Source: Herbivorax alkaliphila (lineage in GTDB: Bacteria; Bacillota; Clostridia; Acetivibrionales; Acetivibrionaceae). From it: a stretch of DNA of 64,000 nucleotides. The notes under the pieces were generated by a model. That model was not told the origin of the DNA. It made no database searches and saw only the letters and a program-made list of their open reading frames with translations. Each line of letters opens with the position of its first letter. Position 1 is the first letter of the stretch. The translations under genes were made by a program, and so were the position numbers. Shown here one piece after another: positions 8,851 to 18,415 of this stretch. Location of the stretch: NCBI RefSeq assembly GCF_030848475.1, contig NZ_JAVDDS010000001.1, positions 1-64,000 on the forward strand, written 5' to 3'.

Positions 8851-9741
8851 TTACAACTTATTTTTTCCTATTATTTCACCTGCTTTAATTTTAGTTTCAT
8901 ATCCTAATTTTGTTTGATGTAATATATCTTCATCTAGCCTGACACAATCTTTTTTTATTAAAATTATAACAGTCGAACCACCAAATTTAAAAAAACCTTT
9001 TTCACTACCTCTTTTAATAAATTCTCCTGGCTTATATGTTTGAACAATAGAGCCAACACAAGTGGCTCCGACTTCGACATATATTAATTCTTTATAATTT
9101 TTTGATTTTAAAACACTATATTCTCTTATATTTTGACAAAACACCTTAGGATACGACAATAAAGCCATAGGGTTAACAGAATAATAATGTCCTTTTATTC
9201 TTTTACTTTTGCTGCATATACCATCATCAATAAAATGAAATCTGTGATAATCTGTAGGGTTTAACCTTAACACTATGGCAGTTCCTCCATTATAGTTATC
9301 TATAATTTCATCGCTAGATATTAACTCTTTAAATGTATAGCTAATACCTTTTATTTCAATATTCTTGTTTATATCTATATTCATCCACCCTCGAATTCTA
9401 CCATCTCCTGGTGATAAAAAAAATTCTGGGTTCTTAGAAAAAGGTCGTGCATGTGACTTTACTTTTCTTGTGAAAAACTCATTAAATGTCCTAAAATCTT
9501 CTGGCTCATCACAAAATTCTGACATATCCACACTATATTTTTTTATAAATTTTTTTATTTTCAAGGCACTAACTCTACTATCGCACAATTTCCCGGCAAG
9601 CACAGAGTATAGCTTTCTTTTTAACATCAGTTCCAATCCAGCTTTGCCACATGTTGTGTTATATAAAACTTTCATGAATTTTTCTCCTGCTACCTTTTCT
9701 ATATCGTATTCCTTAGTTTGTCTATTGTATATTTTAATCAT
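8851..9741 (-). CDS. psd: Phosphatidylserine decarboxylase proenzyme
   Basis: Makes phosphatidylethanolamine from phosphatidylserine; membrane-associated and pyruvoyl-dependent. The 296-residue protein has the family's landmarks: FNEFFTRK near residue 85, the SPGDGRI stretch, the DYHRFHF histidine motif, and the self-cleavage site in the C-terminal part as FKFGGSTVI (family LGST/GGST, where the Ser becomes the pyruvoyl group). Length fits the clostridial type II enzymes. ATG 9741 is preceded by AAGGGAG; an upstream TTG at 9759 is in frame but poorly placed. No phosphatidylserine synthase gene is next to it. Confidence 0.93.
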   Translation of the reverse strand: MIKIYNRQTKEYDIEKVAGEKFMKVLYNTTCGKAGLELMLKRKLYSVLAGKLCDSRVSALKIKKFIKKYSVDMSEFCDEPEDFRTFNEFFTRKVKSHARPFSKNPEFFLSPGDGRIRGWMNIDINKNIEIKGISYTFKELISSDEIIDNYNGGTAIVLRLNPTDYHRFHFIDDGICSKSKRIKGHYYSVNPMALLSYPKVFCQNIREYSVLKSKNYKELIYVEVGATCVGSIVQTYKPGEFIKRGSEKGFFKFGGSTVIILIKKDCVRLDEDILHQTKLGYETKIKAGEIIGKNKL

Positions 9742-9857
9742 ATCCAAACTCCCTTGCAAAAAATATATTATATTTGTACTAACACCTGTGTGTGAATATT
9801 GTTTTTCATGTTTACTATCTAGTTTGCACTATATAAACATATTAAAACACACGTGAA

Positions 9858-10229
9858 TTAATCATAATATTTATATCGAACTTTCACGTCGCCAGCTTGA
9901 ATTAAATTATATAACTTTGTTTTAATTATCTTTCGGTATAGACCCCTCGTTCCAGGTATGATAAGGGAAAAACCTAAAATGTCAGTTATAACTCCAGGAG
10001 TTAAAAGTAATGCACCACCAATTAAAACACACAACCCATTTATTAATTCATCACCAGGTAACCTTCCACTGTTAATATCCAATTTAATACGCCTAATTAC
10101 AATCCTACCTTCACTTTTCGCCAAATATGCTCCGATAATTCCTGAAAAAACTATAATTCCAATAGTTGAAAGAATACTTGTCATACTTGTTATTTTTATC
10201 AAAACGTATAACTCTAAAACAGGAATCAC
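9858..10229 (-). CDS. FxsA-like cytoplasmic membrane protein
   Basis: Small membrane protein of the FxsA family (in E. coli linked to exclusion of phage T7 by F plasmid). Family features: PVLELYVLIKI near the N-terminus, a Gly-rich second segment, LLLTPGVITDILGFSLIIPGTR, and a basic tail. The start is uncertain. The only ordinary start codon in frame is GTG 10229, but the frame stays open upstream and encodes KLILLFTVIPVLEL, which matches the usual FxsA N-terminus. An AAAGGAAG site lies about 35 bp above the GTG. The true start may be a rare codon, or there may be a sequence error. Confidence 0.85.
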   Translation of the reverse strand: MIPVLELYVLIKITSMTSILSTIGIIVFSGIIGAYLAKSEGRIVIRRIKLDINSGRLPGDELINGLCVLIGGALLLTPGVITDILGFSLIIPGTRGLYRKIIKTKLYNLIQAGDVKVRYKYYD

Positions 10230-10449
10230 TGTAAATAAAAGTATTAACTTTGTTAATAAATTTCTTCCTTTGCTAATTAATCTTCACCTACCTTCTTTTT
10301 TTATAAACTATATGAATAATTCTTTAACAGCCTGCCCTAAAACCAATAATTATTTTACGGTTTGTTAAATCTTTACACTAAAACACTTTTTTAAAAGATT
10401 TATCCTCTTTATTATCTTAATAAATAAATATATAAAACGCAAGCCACAC
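10230..10449. other. AT-rich gene-free spacer
   Basis: No gene, RNA or strong signal seen, apart from the possible N-terminal extension of the FxsA-like gene and its AAAGGAAG site near 10267-10274. Confidence 0.4.
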
Positions 10450-10515
10450 ATAAATAACATGCACCCATAAATGACGGGGGTGTATATTAAATGTGAAGAA
10501 AATATAGAAGATTGT
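10450..10515 (+). repeat. MITE-like repeat ends, copy at 10.4 kb
   Basis: Holds TAAATAACATGCACCC followed, after about 10 bp, by GGGTGTATATTAAATGTGAA. Both strings also occur in the copy at 61435-61515, where they are the two ends of one element in the opposite order. This looks like the right end of one unit next to the left end of another. Confidence 0.55.
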
Positions 10516-10592
10516 TAAAAAAATGTATAAAGAAACATATAAAACATATAATACTAGCAAGCTCTTCTTAGCACACACCGAAGAGCTTTTAT

Positions 10593-10626
10593 AAAACACA
10601 GGGGAATTGATTTTCTCCTGTGTTTT
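10593..10626 (-). terminator. Terminator of the FtsW/PBP operon
   Basis: Perfect 10-bp stem AAAACACAGG / CCTGTGTTTT downstream of the PBP stop codon on the minus strand. A second hairpin, AAGCTCTTC / GAAGAGCTT, follows at 10559-10588. Confidence 0.7.
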
Positions 10627-10652
10627 AATGTTAGTTTTTCTCTTATAAACAT

Positions 10653-12059
10653 CTATTTTAAATTCTGCAAATACTCATTCATTATTTCTCCTGCAATAGG
10701 TGCAGAAACCCCACTCCCAGAACCACCATGCTCAACAACAACTGCTACTGCTATCTCAGGGTCTTCAACTGGTGCAAACCCAATAAACCATGCATGCTCT
10801 TTATCTTTATTTTTTTCTGACAAATTGTTTTCTGCTGTGCCTGTTTTCCCTGCAACGCTAATATTTCCAACTTTTGCACTTCTACCTGTTCCATTTTCTA
10901 TAGCTTCATACATCATCTCTTTAATAGTATTTGCCGTTTCCTGTTCCATAATTTCATATAGTATATCAATCTTTGCACTTTCAATTTCTTTTTCATCTGG
11001 TGACTCAACAGATTTCACCAAGACAGGCTTCATCACTTTTCCTTCATTAGCTATACCTGCTGCAACCATAGCCATATGAAATGGTGTAAACACCATTTCA
11101 CCCTGTCCTATAGCAACTGCCGCCATATCATTTTCTCCCATACTATCATAGGGAAAAATACTTTTATTTACAGTAATATCAAATGGTATATCCCTATTCA
11201 TACCTATTCTGTTAGCTAGGTCTTTAAGCTGGTCACTCCCAAGTTTAACGCCTATTTGCGAGTAAACAACATTGCTTGAAGCAGCAAGTGCTTTTTTTAT
11301 ATCTATACTTCCAAGAGCCCTTTTCCCTGCATTTCTTATTTCATAACCATCAATAATCACTGTGCCTTTATCCTCAAATACTTCTTTATCAAATTCATTT
11401 TCAATTGCTCCTACAGTTGTAATAACTTTAAAAGTTGAGCCTGGAGCATAAAGTCCCTGAGTCGCTCGTGGTAAAAGAATAGCTTTATCTGATTCAACAA
11501 TACCTACCCAGTTTTCCTCAAGCCATTTATCATTAGTATCAAAATTAGGCTTGCTTACAAGGGAAAGTACCTCTCCACTTTTAGGGTCTATAGCTACAAT
11601 GGCTCCAATTTTATCTTTCAAAAGACTTTCTCCCAGTTTTTGAAGTCTATGATCTAACGTGACATAAATATTATTTCCTTTGCTTTCTCGATCAATCATT
11701 CCAAAAACCTGACTATATCTATCAATCCCCAATAAATAACTATTATACGATGCTTCTAAAAGTGATTTTCCATAAACTCTCGAATCATAACCTATAACAT
11801 GACTGTATAAAGCCCCATATGGATATACACGTTCGTATACATCACCATTTTTCTCACTATATGCCAAAACAACTTCATTTCTATCAAGTATGCTACCTCG
11901 CATAGTGTTTTCTTCTATTTCGTTATTTCTTCTATTGTAGACATTTTGCATCATATTTTCACCTTCAAAAATTTGCCAATATGTTAAATAAGCTACAATA
12001 AGAAAAAAAAGTACGCACATTATTATCAATACTCTGATAATTTTTTTATTTACATCCAT
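10653..12059 (-). CDS. Class B penicillin-binding protein (transpeptidase)
   Basis: Membrane-anchored peptidoglycan DD-transpeptidase, 468 residues. One N-terminal membrane helix (about 10-30) is followed by the linker motif RGSILDRN and the transpeptidase domain. The catalytic motifs are all present: STFK (about residue 205, SxxK nucleophile), SSN (about 260, SxN) and KTGTAE (about 404, KTG). ATG 12059 follows GAGGGTGA and overlaps the 3' end of the FtsW gene by 14 bp, indicating translational coupling. FtsW/RodA glycosyltransferases work with class B PBPs, so these two likely form a cognate pair. The domain set resembles the PbpA proteins paired with FtsW and FHA genes in Gram-positive bacteria. 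Confidence 0.93.
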   Translation of the reverse strand: MDVNKKIIRVLIIMCVLFFLIVAYLTYWQIFEGENMMQNVYNRRNNEIEENTMRGSILDRNEVVLAYSEKNGDVYERVYPYGALYSHVIGYDSRVYGKSLLEASYNSYLLGIDRYSQVFGMIDRESKGNNIYVTLDHRLQKLGESLLKDKIGAIVAIDPKSGEVLSLVSKPNFDTNDKWLEENWVGIVESDKAILLPRATQGLYAPGSTFKVITTVGAIENEFDKEVFEDKGTVIIDGYEIRNAGKRALGSIDIKKALAASSNVVYSQIGVKLGSDQLKDLANRIGMNRDIPFDITVNKSIFPYDSMGENDMAAVAIGQGEMVFTPFHMAMVAAGIANEGKVMKPVLVKSVESPDEKEIESAKIDILYEIMEQETANTIKEMMYEAIENGTGRSAKVGNISVAGKTGTAENNLSEKNKDKEHAWFIGFAPVEDPEIAVAVVVEHGGSGSGVSAPIAGEIMNEYLQNLK

Positions 12060-13317
12060 AAGTTTCACCCTCACTGCTAAAATCCCCATTTGATATTGCC
12101 TGTAATACACCTAAAATAATAAAACTTGAAACAAGAGAACTTCCACCATAGCTAACAAATGGAAGTGTTGTCCCAGTCAAAGGAATAAGCTTTATTACTC
12201 CTCCAATAATTGTACATGTTTGTATTCCAATCATAAGAGTAAGTCCTAATACCACTACTTTCTCAAATCTATCCTTTATATTTAAAGCAATCTTAAATGC
12301 TCTGTAACATAAAAGCATATATAAAAGAACTATTGCTGCACCTGTCAATGTTCCCATCTCTTCGCATATTGCAGAAAATATAAAATCTGTGCTAGATTCT
12401 GGAATCATATATGGTTTACCCATTCCCAATCCTGTTCCAAAAAAGCCTCCAGAGCCTATGGCAAATAATGATTGGGCTATCTGATATCCCTTTCCTAAAA
12501 TGTCTTCCCAAGGATTGAGCCAAACCTCAACTCTCACTCTTACATGATAAAAAAACATATACCCTATTAAGACAGTTGGAAATATTAACCCACAGTTTAA
12601 ATTTAAAAAATTCTTGTCTTCACTAAAAATATAGAGAATAAAGAGATATACCAACAATAATAACGCTATCGTTCCCCATTCTCTTTGCAAAATAAGAAAC
12701 CCTATATGTAAATAGGTAATCAACATTAATAATAGTCTATTAATTATTATTCTATTTTTGTGACTATAATTAGAATTCTTTAAAAATAACTTATCTGGAC
12801 TTTTGAAATAACATCCAAGAAAAAAAACATATAAAATTTTACTAAGTTCTAAAGGTTGAAAGCTGTGTCCCGCTATTATAATCCAATTTTTAGCACCATT
12901 AATTGTAGTTCCAAAAATAAGAGTCAAAATATATAACACAACAGGCACACCTATGTAGAACTTGGTATATTTATCCCAATTTTTTATTTTAAAATAACTA
13001 TGATATGTTGCAAAAAACACAATAATACCTATAAACATCCATATAATCTGCTTAATAGCTAGGTCAGGATTTAATCTGTATATCATCATAATTCCAATGC
13101 TCAAAAGCATTGATACAATTAAAAATAGATACCCTTCACCAAGTTTCTTCTTTAAAATTACAATATAAGATATGCAAATCATTCCCAATATAGAAAAACA
13201 GGGTAAAAATGCATGCCAATTATATGGTGTATTCTTAAAGGCTAAAAATGCATACGCAATGATATTAATAAAAACAATCATACTTAAAGGTTTATAATAG
13301 TTTATTTTTTCAAACAT
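12046..13317 (-). CDS. FtsW/RodA/SpoVE family peptidoglycan glycosyltransferase
   Basis: A 423-residue SEDS protein with about 10-12 membrane segments. Family signatures: the long loop GTTINGAKNWIIIAGHSFQPLELSK with the conserved ELSK, the loop KGYQIAQSLFAIGSGGFFGTGLG, and the C-terminal stretch TGTTLPFVSYGGSSL. SEDS proteins polymerise lipid II glycan strands in the membrane. The gene sits between an FHA-domain gene (13-bp gap) and a class B PBP gene (overlap). Whether it serves division, elongation or sporulation cannot be decided here. Confidence 0.93.
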   Translation of the reverse strand: MFEKINYYKPLSMIVFINIIAYAFLAFKNTPYNWHAFLPCFSILGMICISYIVILKKKLGEGYLFLIVSMLLSIGIMMIYRLNPDLAIKQIIWMFIGIIVFFATYHSYFKIKNWDKYTKFYIGVPVVLYILTLIFGTTINGAKNWIIIAGHSFQPLELSKILYVFFLGCYFKSPDKLFLKNSNYSHKNRIIINRLLLMLITYLHIGFLILQREWGTIALLLLVYLFILYIFSEDKNFLNLNCGLIFPTVLIGYMFFYHVRVRVEVWLNPWEDILGKGYQIAQSLFAIGSGGFFGTGLGMGKPYMIPESSTDFIFSAICEEMGTLTGAAIVLLYMLLCYRAFKIALNIKDRFEKVVVLGLTLMIGIQTCTIIGGVIKLIPLTGTTLPFVSYGGSSLVSSFIILGVLQAISNGDFSSEGETYGCK

Positions 13318-13330
13318 AAAAACACCTCAT

Positions 13331-13774
13331 TTACTCACCCTTAGCAAAAATAAATTCAACTTGTCCTATTTTTATTATATCTTTATCTCTTAATAAGTTT
13401 CTATTATTTTCAAGTCTTTTTTGGTTGACAAATACTCCATTTTTACTGTCTAAATCTTTTAAATAGACTTCCCCATCTTCTAAAATAAATTGTGCGTGTA
13501 TGCCAGAAATAAAAGAATCTTTTATGACAATATCATTCTTGTCCTGTCGCCCAATTGTCATGCTTTTAGACAATACATAGGTATCTTCTAGCTTAAAATC
13601 AAATTTCTCTCTTTTACTTTTTAATCTTAAGCAGGAAAAACCTTTATCTAAATCAACTTTACTAACATTCATAGACTTTATATCAAGATAGATAAGACGA
13701 ATAATACTAAAGATAAATAAATATATAATTAATGCAAAAAAAACTTTAACTATAAGCAACACTACCTCAAACAT
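13331..13774 (-). CDS. Membrane-anchored FHA-domain protein
   Basis: About 147 residues: an N-terminal membrane helix, a short basic linker, then a forkhead-associated domain that binds phosphothreonine peptides. FHA motifs are seen as TIGR (phosphate-binding Arg), SGIHAQF (Ser-His pair) and LKDLDSKNGVFVN (Asn-Gly). ATG 13774 is preceded by GGGGTGGAG; an upstream in-frame ATG at 13828 lacks a site. Placed between a rhomboid-fold gene and FtsW, it suggests that this wall-synthesis unit responds to Ser/Thr phosphorylation. No kinase gene is in the window. Confidence 0.88.
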   Translation of the reverse strand: MFEVVLLIVKVFFALIIYLFIFSIIRLIYLDIKSMNVSKVDLDKGFSCLRLKSKREKFDFKLEDTYVLSKSMTIGRQDKNDIVIKDSFISGIHAQFILEDGEVYLKDLDSKNGVFVNQKRLENNRNLLRDKDIIKIGQVEFIFAKGE

Positions 13775-13835
13775 TTTACTCCACCCCTTAAACAAATCAC
13801 TGACACTCTTTATAAAACATTTAAACAAATATCTT

Positions 13836-14642
13836 TTAAGTTGTATGTTTGTGATTATTTATATGATCTTCACAGTATTCATAATCACTGCCACATATTT
13901 TACAATACCCAAAAGACAAGTTAGGGAACTCCTTCGATGTTCTTCCACATTCCCTGCATCTATGAACAAACTCAAATTTTTTAGGAGGTGCTATAACTTT
14001 GAACTTTTTACGCTTTCTTTTTTTCAATAAAGCAGCTGTTTTAGGAAGTATCCACCTTTCAAAAAATCCTCTCCCAAAAAATACAAAAAAGTTAGAAAAT
14101 GAAAGTACAGCCGCTACTTTATCTGGCATATCTCCAAAAATTACAGTGAATATTACAAAAAATATGTTAAACCAAGCTAAATATTTTACTTTTACAGGTA
14201 TGATAAAAAATAAGAGCAACTTAAAATTCGGGTTTAAATAGGCAAATGCAATGAATATTGACAAATTCAAATAAATAACAGAGCCTGATCCAGTAATAAA
14301 AGCTGCTATAATAGCGGACAACATGCCAATAAAATAATACAGATTAAATCTAAAGCTTCCCCACATGTCTTCTAGAGATTTCCCAAATATATACAATATA
14401 TATAGTGCAAATACTACAAATATATTATAGCTCGGAGGTATAAATATAAAAGTTATAAGTCTCCAAACCTGACCTCTTAATACCTGATCGCGATTAAGCC
14501 TCAACATTTCATCAATAACATACAATCTTTCACTTAAACTTACTGCTACAAATATAAATGCAGCTGCTATAACAATGTATTTTATAAGGCCTCTTATTGC
14601 AAATCCACCATATTTACGCTCAAGTCTATCAATCCAATTCAA
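13836..14642 (-). CDS. Rhomboid-fold membrane protein with C-terminal zinc ribbon
   Basis: A 268-residue protein with about six membrane segments in a rhomboid/Derlin-like arrangement. It has a cytoplasmic basic stretch (KKRKRKK) and then two Cys pairs, CRECG and CKICG, in a zinc-ribbon tail with further Cys/His residues. A GSGS stretch occurs in a membrane segment where rhomboids carry GxSx, but I see no clear catalytic histidine partner, so it is probably not an active protease. It is the first gene of the FHA-FtsW-PBP operon. Function unknown; a membrane adaptor role is inference. Confidence 0.75.
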   Translation of the reverse strand: MNWIDRLERKYGGFAIRGLIKYIVIAAAFIFVAVSLSERLYVIDEMLRLNRDQVLRGQVWRLITFIFIPPSYNIFVVFALYILYIFGKSLEDMWGSFRFNLYYFIGMLSAIIAAFITGSGSVIYLNLSIFIAFAYLNPNFKLLLFFIIPVKVKYLAWFNIFFVIFTVIFGDMPDKVAAVLSFSNFFVFFGRGFFERWILPKTAALLKKRKRKKFKVIAPPKKFEFVHRCRECGRTSKEFPNLSFGYCKICGSDYEYCEDHINNHKHTT

Positions 14643-14987
14643 ATTTAAACAACCCTTTCAAAAAGTTAATACTATTTTTATTCTACATATTTTTAAAAAC
14701 TCCTTTATTCATACATATTATTCCCATAGAAATTTCTCTTATATGTAAAACCATAATATAAATCTGGTTTTAGTAAAATCTTTGTGCTCAATTTTATGTT
14801 TAAGCTTTTCTTGAAAAGCTCTCTATAAAGGCATATGTTTCTTTTTGTATTTAAATTTTTTATTCTCAAATAATATTTTTATTAAAATTTCTAAAAAAAT
14901 ATGCTGTTTCTTTATGTAACTTGGTGTATAATAGTTAAGAAAATAATTTATTTTAAATATATATTTTTAAAGTAAGGAGTCAATAAT
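14643..14987. other. Divergent intergenic region upstream of carB
   Basis: AT-rich. It contains TATAAT at 14927-14932, a plausible -10 box for carB, with only a weak -35 above it, and the hairpin AAGCTTTTC / AAAAGCT near 14810-14828. No PyrR-type or T-box leader motif recognised. Confidence 0.4.
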
Positions 14988-17900
14988 ATGCCAAAACTTA
15001 ATGACATTAAAAAAATAATGATTATAGGTTCTGGGCCTATTGTTATAGGGCAGGCCTGTGAGTTCGACTATTCTGGAACTCAAGCATGTAAGGCTCTTCG
15101 GAATATGGGCTATGAAATTGTACTGGTAAATTCAAATCCAGCAACCATTATGACCGATCCAGGCATTGCTGATGCAACCTATGTTGAACCATTAAATTTA
15201 AAAAGAGCAACAGAAATAATTGAAAAAGAACGTCCGGATGCACTGCTTCCTAACTTAGGAGGCCAGTCCGCATTAAATTTATGTCTAGAACTCTCTAAAG
15301 CAGGGGTTCTAGAGAAATATGGTGTAAAAGTAATCGGGATTCAGGTAGATGCAATAGAACGTGGTGAAGATCGTATTGCTTTTAAGGAAACTATGAATAA
15401 GCTAGGTATTGAAATGGCAAGGAGTAAACCTGCATATAGTGTGGAAGAAGCTGAAAAAATTGCTATGGAACTGGGCTTTCCAGTTGTTGTCCGCCCAGCC
15501 TATACTATGGGAGGAACTGGTGGCGGCTTGGTTTACAATGTAGAAGAATTAAAAGTTGTTGCAAGTCGTGGTATTGCATCTAGTATGGTTGGTCAAGTAC
15601 TAATAGAAGAATCAATACTAGGCTGGGAAGAGCTGGAGCTGGAAATTGTTCGTGATTCCAAAAACCAAATGATAACTGTATGTTTTATTGAAAATATTGA
15701 TGCACTGGGTGTGCATACTGGAGACTCATTTTGCAGTGCCCCCATGCTTACAATAAGTACAGAACTTCAAAAAAGACTTCAAAAGCATGCATACGATATA
15801 GTAGAATCCATACAGGTAATTGGAGGTACTAATGTTCAGTTTGCTCATGATCCTAAAACAGATCGAATAGTGGTTATTGAAATAAACCCCAGAACTTCTC
15901 GCTCTTCTGCATTAGCATCTAAAGCAACAGGATTTCCTATTGCTTTTATCTCTGCCATGTTAGCTGCTGGATTAACTTTAGACGAAATCCCTTACTGGCG
16001 TGATGGAACCCTTGACAAATATACCCCTTCTGGTGATTATACCGTTATTAAATTTCCACGTTGGGCTTTTGAAAAATTCAAAGGTGCTGAAGACAAGCTT
16101 GGTACACAAATGAAGGCAGTGGGAGAGGTTATGAGCATTGGCAAAAACTACAAGGAAGCTTTTCAAAAAGCTGTACGTTCTTTAGAAATTGGTCGTTATG
16201 GATTAGGTTTTGCCAGTGACTTCAACCAGCGTTCTTTGGAAGAGCTTATGCAAATGTTGGTAGAACCTTCAAGTGAACGTCAATTTATTATGTATGAAGC
16301 TTTACGAAAAGGTGCCAAAATAGATGTGCTTCATAGACTAACCAACATTAAACACTGGTTTATTGAACAAATGAATGAAATGGTTTTATTGGAAGAAGAA
16401 GTTTTAAAATATAAAAACAATACTTTGCCTGATAATTTACTAATTCAGGCTAAAAAGGACGGTTTCTCTGATCGTTATCTCTCAATGCTTTTAGATATAC
16501 CAGAAAAAGAAATTCGTCATCGCCGTACTTCCTTAGGTGTAGTTGAAGGCTGGGAACCTGTTCCTGTTAGTGGTGTTGATGATGCAGCCTACTATTATTC
16601 CACTTATAATGCACCTGATAAAGCTTATTCCACAAATCGCAAAAAAATAATGGTATTAGGAGGCGGCCCTAATAGAATCGGTCAGGGAATTGAATTTGAT
16701 TATTGCTGTGTTCACGCAGCTTTTGCCCTTCGTGATATGGGATATGAAACAATTATTGTAAACTGTAATCCCGAAACAGTTTCTACTGACTATGACACTT
16801 CTGACAAATTATACTTCGAACCTCTTACTGTTGAAGACGTTCTTAGTATTTATGAAAAGGAAAAGCCTTTAGGAGTCATTGTTCAATTTGGAGGTCAAAC
16901 TCCTTTAAATATTGCTAACGAATTAGAAGAGGCAGGAGCAAATATTTTAGGCACTCCACCTGAAATTATTGATCTTGCAGAAGATCGCGATAGATTCCGC
17001 CAAATGATGGAAAAACTAGATATACCAATGCCCGAATCAGGTATGGCAAGTAACCTAGATGAAGCCATAACTGTAGCAAACCGTATTGGCTATCCTTTAA
17101 TGGTAAGACCTTCATACGTTCTTGGTGGACGGGGAATGGAAGTTGTCTATGATGAAGATATGTTAAGAAAATATCTAGACTCAGCTGTTGGAGTTACAAA
17201 AGAAAACCCTATTTTAATAGATAGATTTTTAAATAATGCCATTGAAGCTGAGGCCGATGCAATAGCCGATGGAGTAGACGCTTTTGTACCTGCAGTAATG
17301 GAACACATTGAATTGGCTGGTATTCATTCTGGAGACTCTGCATGTGTTATCCCTACAACAAGCATACCTCAAAAACACCTTGAAACCATTTATGAATATA
17401 CAGGGAAAATTGCTAAAGAACTTAAAGTTATCGGACTTATGAATATACAATACGCTATTTCAGATAACAAAGTATATATTTTAGAAGCAAATCCACGTGC
17501 ATCAAGAACAGTTCCCCTTGTATCAAAAGTTTGCAGCATTTCAATGGCAAACATCGCCACTAATCTAATGATGTTTGATGAAATAGGCAAAAAATCAGAT
17601 ATAAGTGATTTTACTCGCAAGAAAATACCTCATTTTGGAGTTAAAGAAGCAGTATTTCCATTTAACATGTTCCCTGAAGTAGATCCTCTACTAGGCCCTG
17701 AAATGCGCTCTACTGGAGAAGTATTGGGGATTGCCGACTCATTTGGTCTTGCATTCTTTAAATCTCAGGAAGGCACACAGGTTCCACTGCCTACATCAGG
17801 AACAGTTTTAATTAGTGTAGCTAACCATGATAAACCTGCTATGTTGGAAGTTGCAAAAGAATTCTCAAAACTAGGGTTTAATATCAAGGCCACAGAGGGA

Positions 17901-18209
17901 ACACACCTTTTCCTTAAAGAAAAAGGAATAAATTCAGAAATTATAAAAAAGCTACATGATGGGCGTCCAAATATTGTAGACGGCATTATGAACAAGGAAA
18001 TACAACTAGTTATAAATACACCTTCTGGTAAGTTAAGTCAACATGATGACTCCTATATCCGTAAAGCAGCAATAAAGCACAATATACCTTACATTACCAC
18101 TATTACTGCTGCTTCGGCCAGTGCTAAAGGCATTGCTGCTTATAAGGAAACTCAGACAAAAGACAATGGAGTCAAATCACTGCAAAATTATCATTTAGAT
18201 ATCAAATAA
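14988..18209 (+). CDS. carB: Carbamoyl-phosphate synthase large chain
   Basis: Makes carbamoyl phosphate from ammonia (delivered by CarA), bicarbonate and two ATP, feeding arginine and pyrimidine synthesis. 1073 residues, full family length. Two homologous ATP-grasp halves are clear: the first with VVRPAYTMGGTGGG (about residue 170) for carboxyphosphate formation, the second with MVRPSYVLGGRGMEVV (about 705) for carbamate phosphorylation. A C-terminal MGS-like allosteric domain follows (about 935-1060). ATG is preceded by TAAGGAGT. The gene stands alone; carA is not adjacent, unlike the usual carAB order. Confidence 0.98.
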   Translation: MPKLNDIKKIMIIGSGPIVIGQACEFDYSGTQACKALRNMGYEIVLVNSNPATIMTDPGIADATYVEPLNLKRATEIIEKERPDALLPNLGGQSALNLCLELSKAGVLEKYGVKVIGIQVDAIERGEDRIAFKETMNKLGIEMARSKPAYSVEEAEKIAMELGFPVVVRPAYTMGGTGGGLVYNVEELKVVASRGIASSMVGQVLIEESILGWEELELEIVRDSKNQMITVCFIENIDALGVHTGDSFCSAPMLTISTELQKRLQKHAYDIVESIQVIGGTNVQFAHDPKTDRIVVIEINPRTSRSSALASKATGFPIAFISAMLAAGLTLDEIPYWRDGTLDKYTPSGDYTVIKFPRWAFEKFKGAEDKLGTQMKAVGEVMSIGKNYKEAFQKAVRSLEIGRYGLGFASDFNQRSLEELMQMLVEPSSERQFIMYEALRKGAKIDVLHRLTNIKHWFIEQMNEMVLLEEEVLKYKNNTLPDNLLIQAKKDGFSDRYLSMLLDIPEKEIRHRRTSLGVVEGWEPVPVSGVDDAAYYYSTYNAPDKAYSTNRKKIMVLGGGPNRIGQGIEFDYCCVHAAFALRDMGYETIIVNCNPETVSTDYDTSDKLYFEPLTVEDVLSIYEKEKPLGVIVQFGGQTPLNIANELEEAGANILGTPPEIIDLAEDRDRFRQMMEKLDIPMPESGMASNLDEAITVANRIGYPLMVRPSYVLGGRGMEVVYDEDMLRKYLDSAVGVTKENPILIDRFLNNAIEAEADAIADGVDAFVPAVMEHIELAGIHSGDSACVIPTTSIPQKHLETIYEYTGKIAKELKVIGLMNIQYAISDNKVYILEANPRASRTVPLVSKVCSISMANIATNLMMFDEIGKKSDISDFTRKKIPHFGVKEAVFPFNMFPEVDPLLGPEMRSTGEVLGIADSFGLAFFKSQEGTQVPLPTSGTVLISVANHDKPAMLEVAKEFSKLGFNIKATEGTHLFLKEKGINSEIIKKLHDGRPNIVDGIMNKEIQLVINTPSGKLSQHDDSYIRKAAIKHNIPYITTITAASASAKGIAAYKETQTKDNGVKSLQNYHLDIK

Positions 18210-18211
18210 GA

Positions 18212-18238
18212 AATGAGCCTAAAGGCTCATTCTTATTT
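18212..18238 (+). terminator. Terminator of carB
   Basis: Stem AATGAGCCT / AGGCTCATT with a 2-base loop, followed by a T-rich tail, directly after the stop codon. Confidence 0.65.
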
Positions 18239-18260
18239 GATTAGTAATGGCTAAAAAATA

Positions 18261-18373
18261 GTGAACTCGTTTAGCTAAAGCTAAACATCGAGACTTCAGG
18301 TGGAGACTCAACTCCACCTGAAGATTTATAAGAGCAACTCCACCTTCTATAAGGTGGATTCTTAGAATAAGAT
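18261..18373 (-). repeat. Dispersed hairpin element, copy C (113-bp form)
   Basis: Borders match the other copies: GTTCAC with the GTTTAGCTTTAGCTAAAC hairpin at one end and ATCTTATTCTAAGA at the other. It is 26 bp longer than the 87-bp form because of an extra segment holding another ACTCCACC-type arm. It lies between the convergent carB and ftsK-like genes. Confidence 0.8.
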
Positions 18374-18415
18374 AAAAATTTATTTCTAAAGCATTACTTA
18401 ATAATCATTTTACTT

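Noticed and set aside
10417-10599. 60-residue hydrophobic minus-strand frame
   Set aside because: It crosses a MITE-like repeat and hairpins downstream of the PBP gene and lacks a ribosome binding site.
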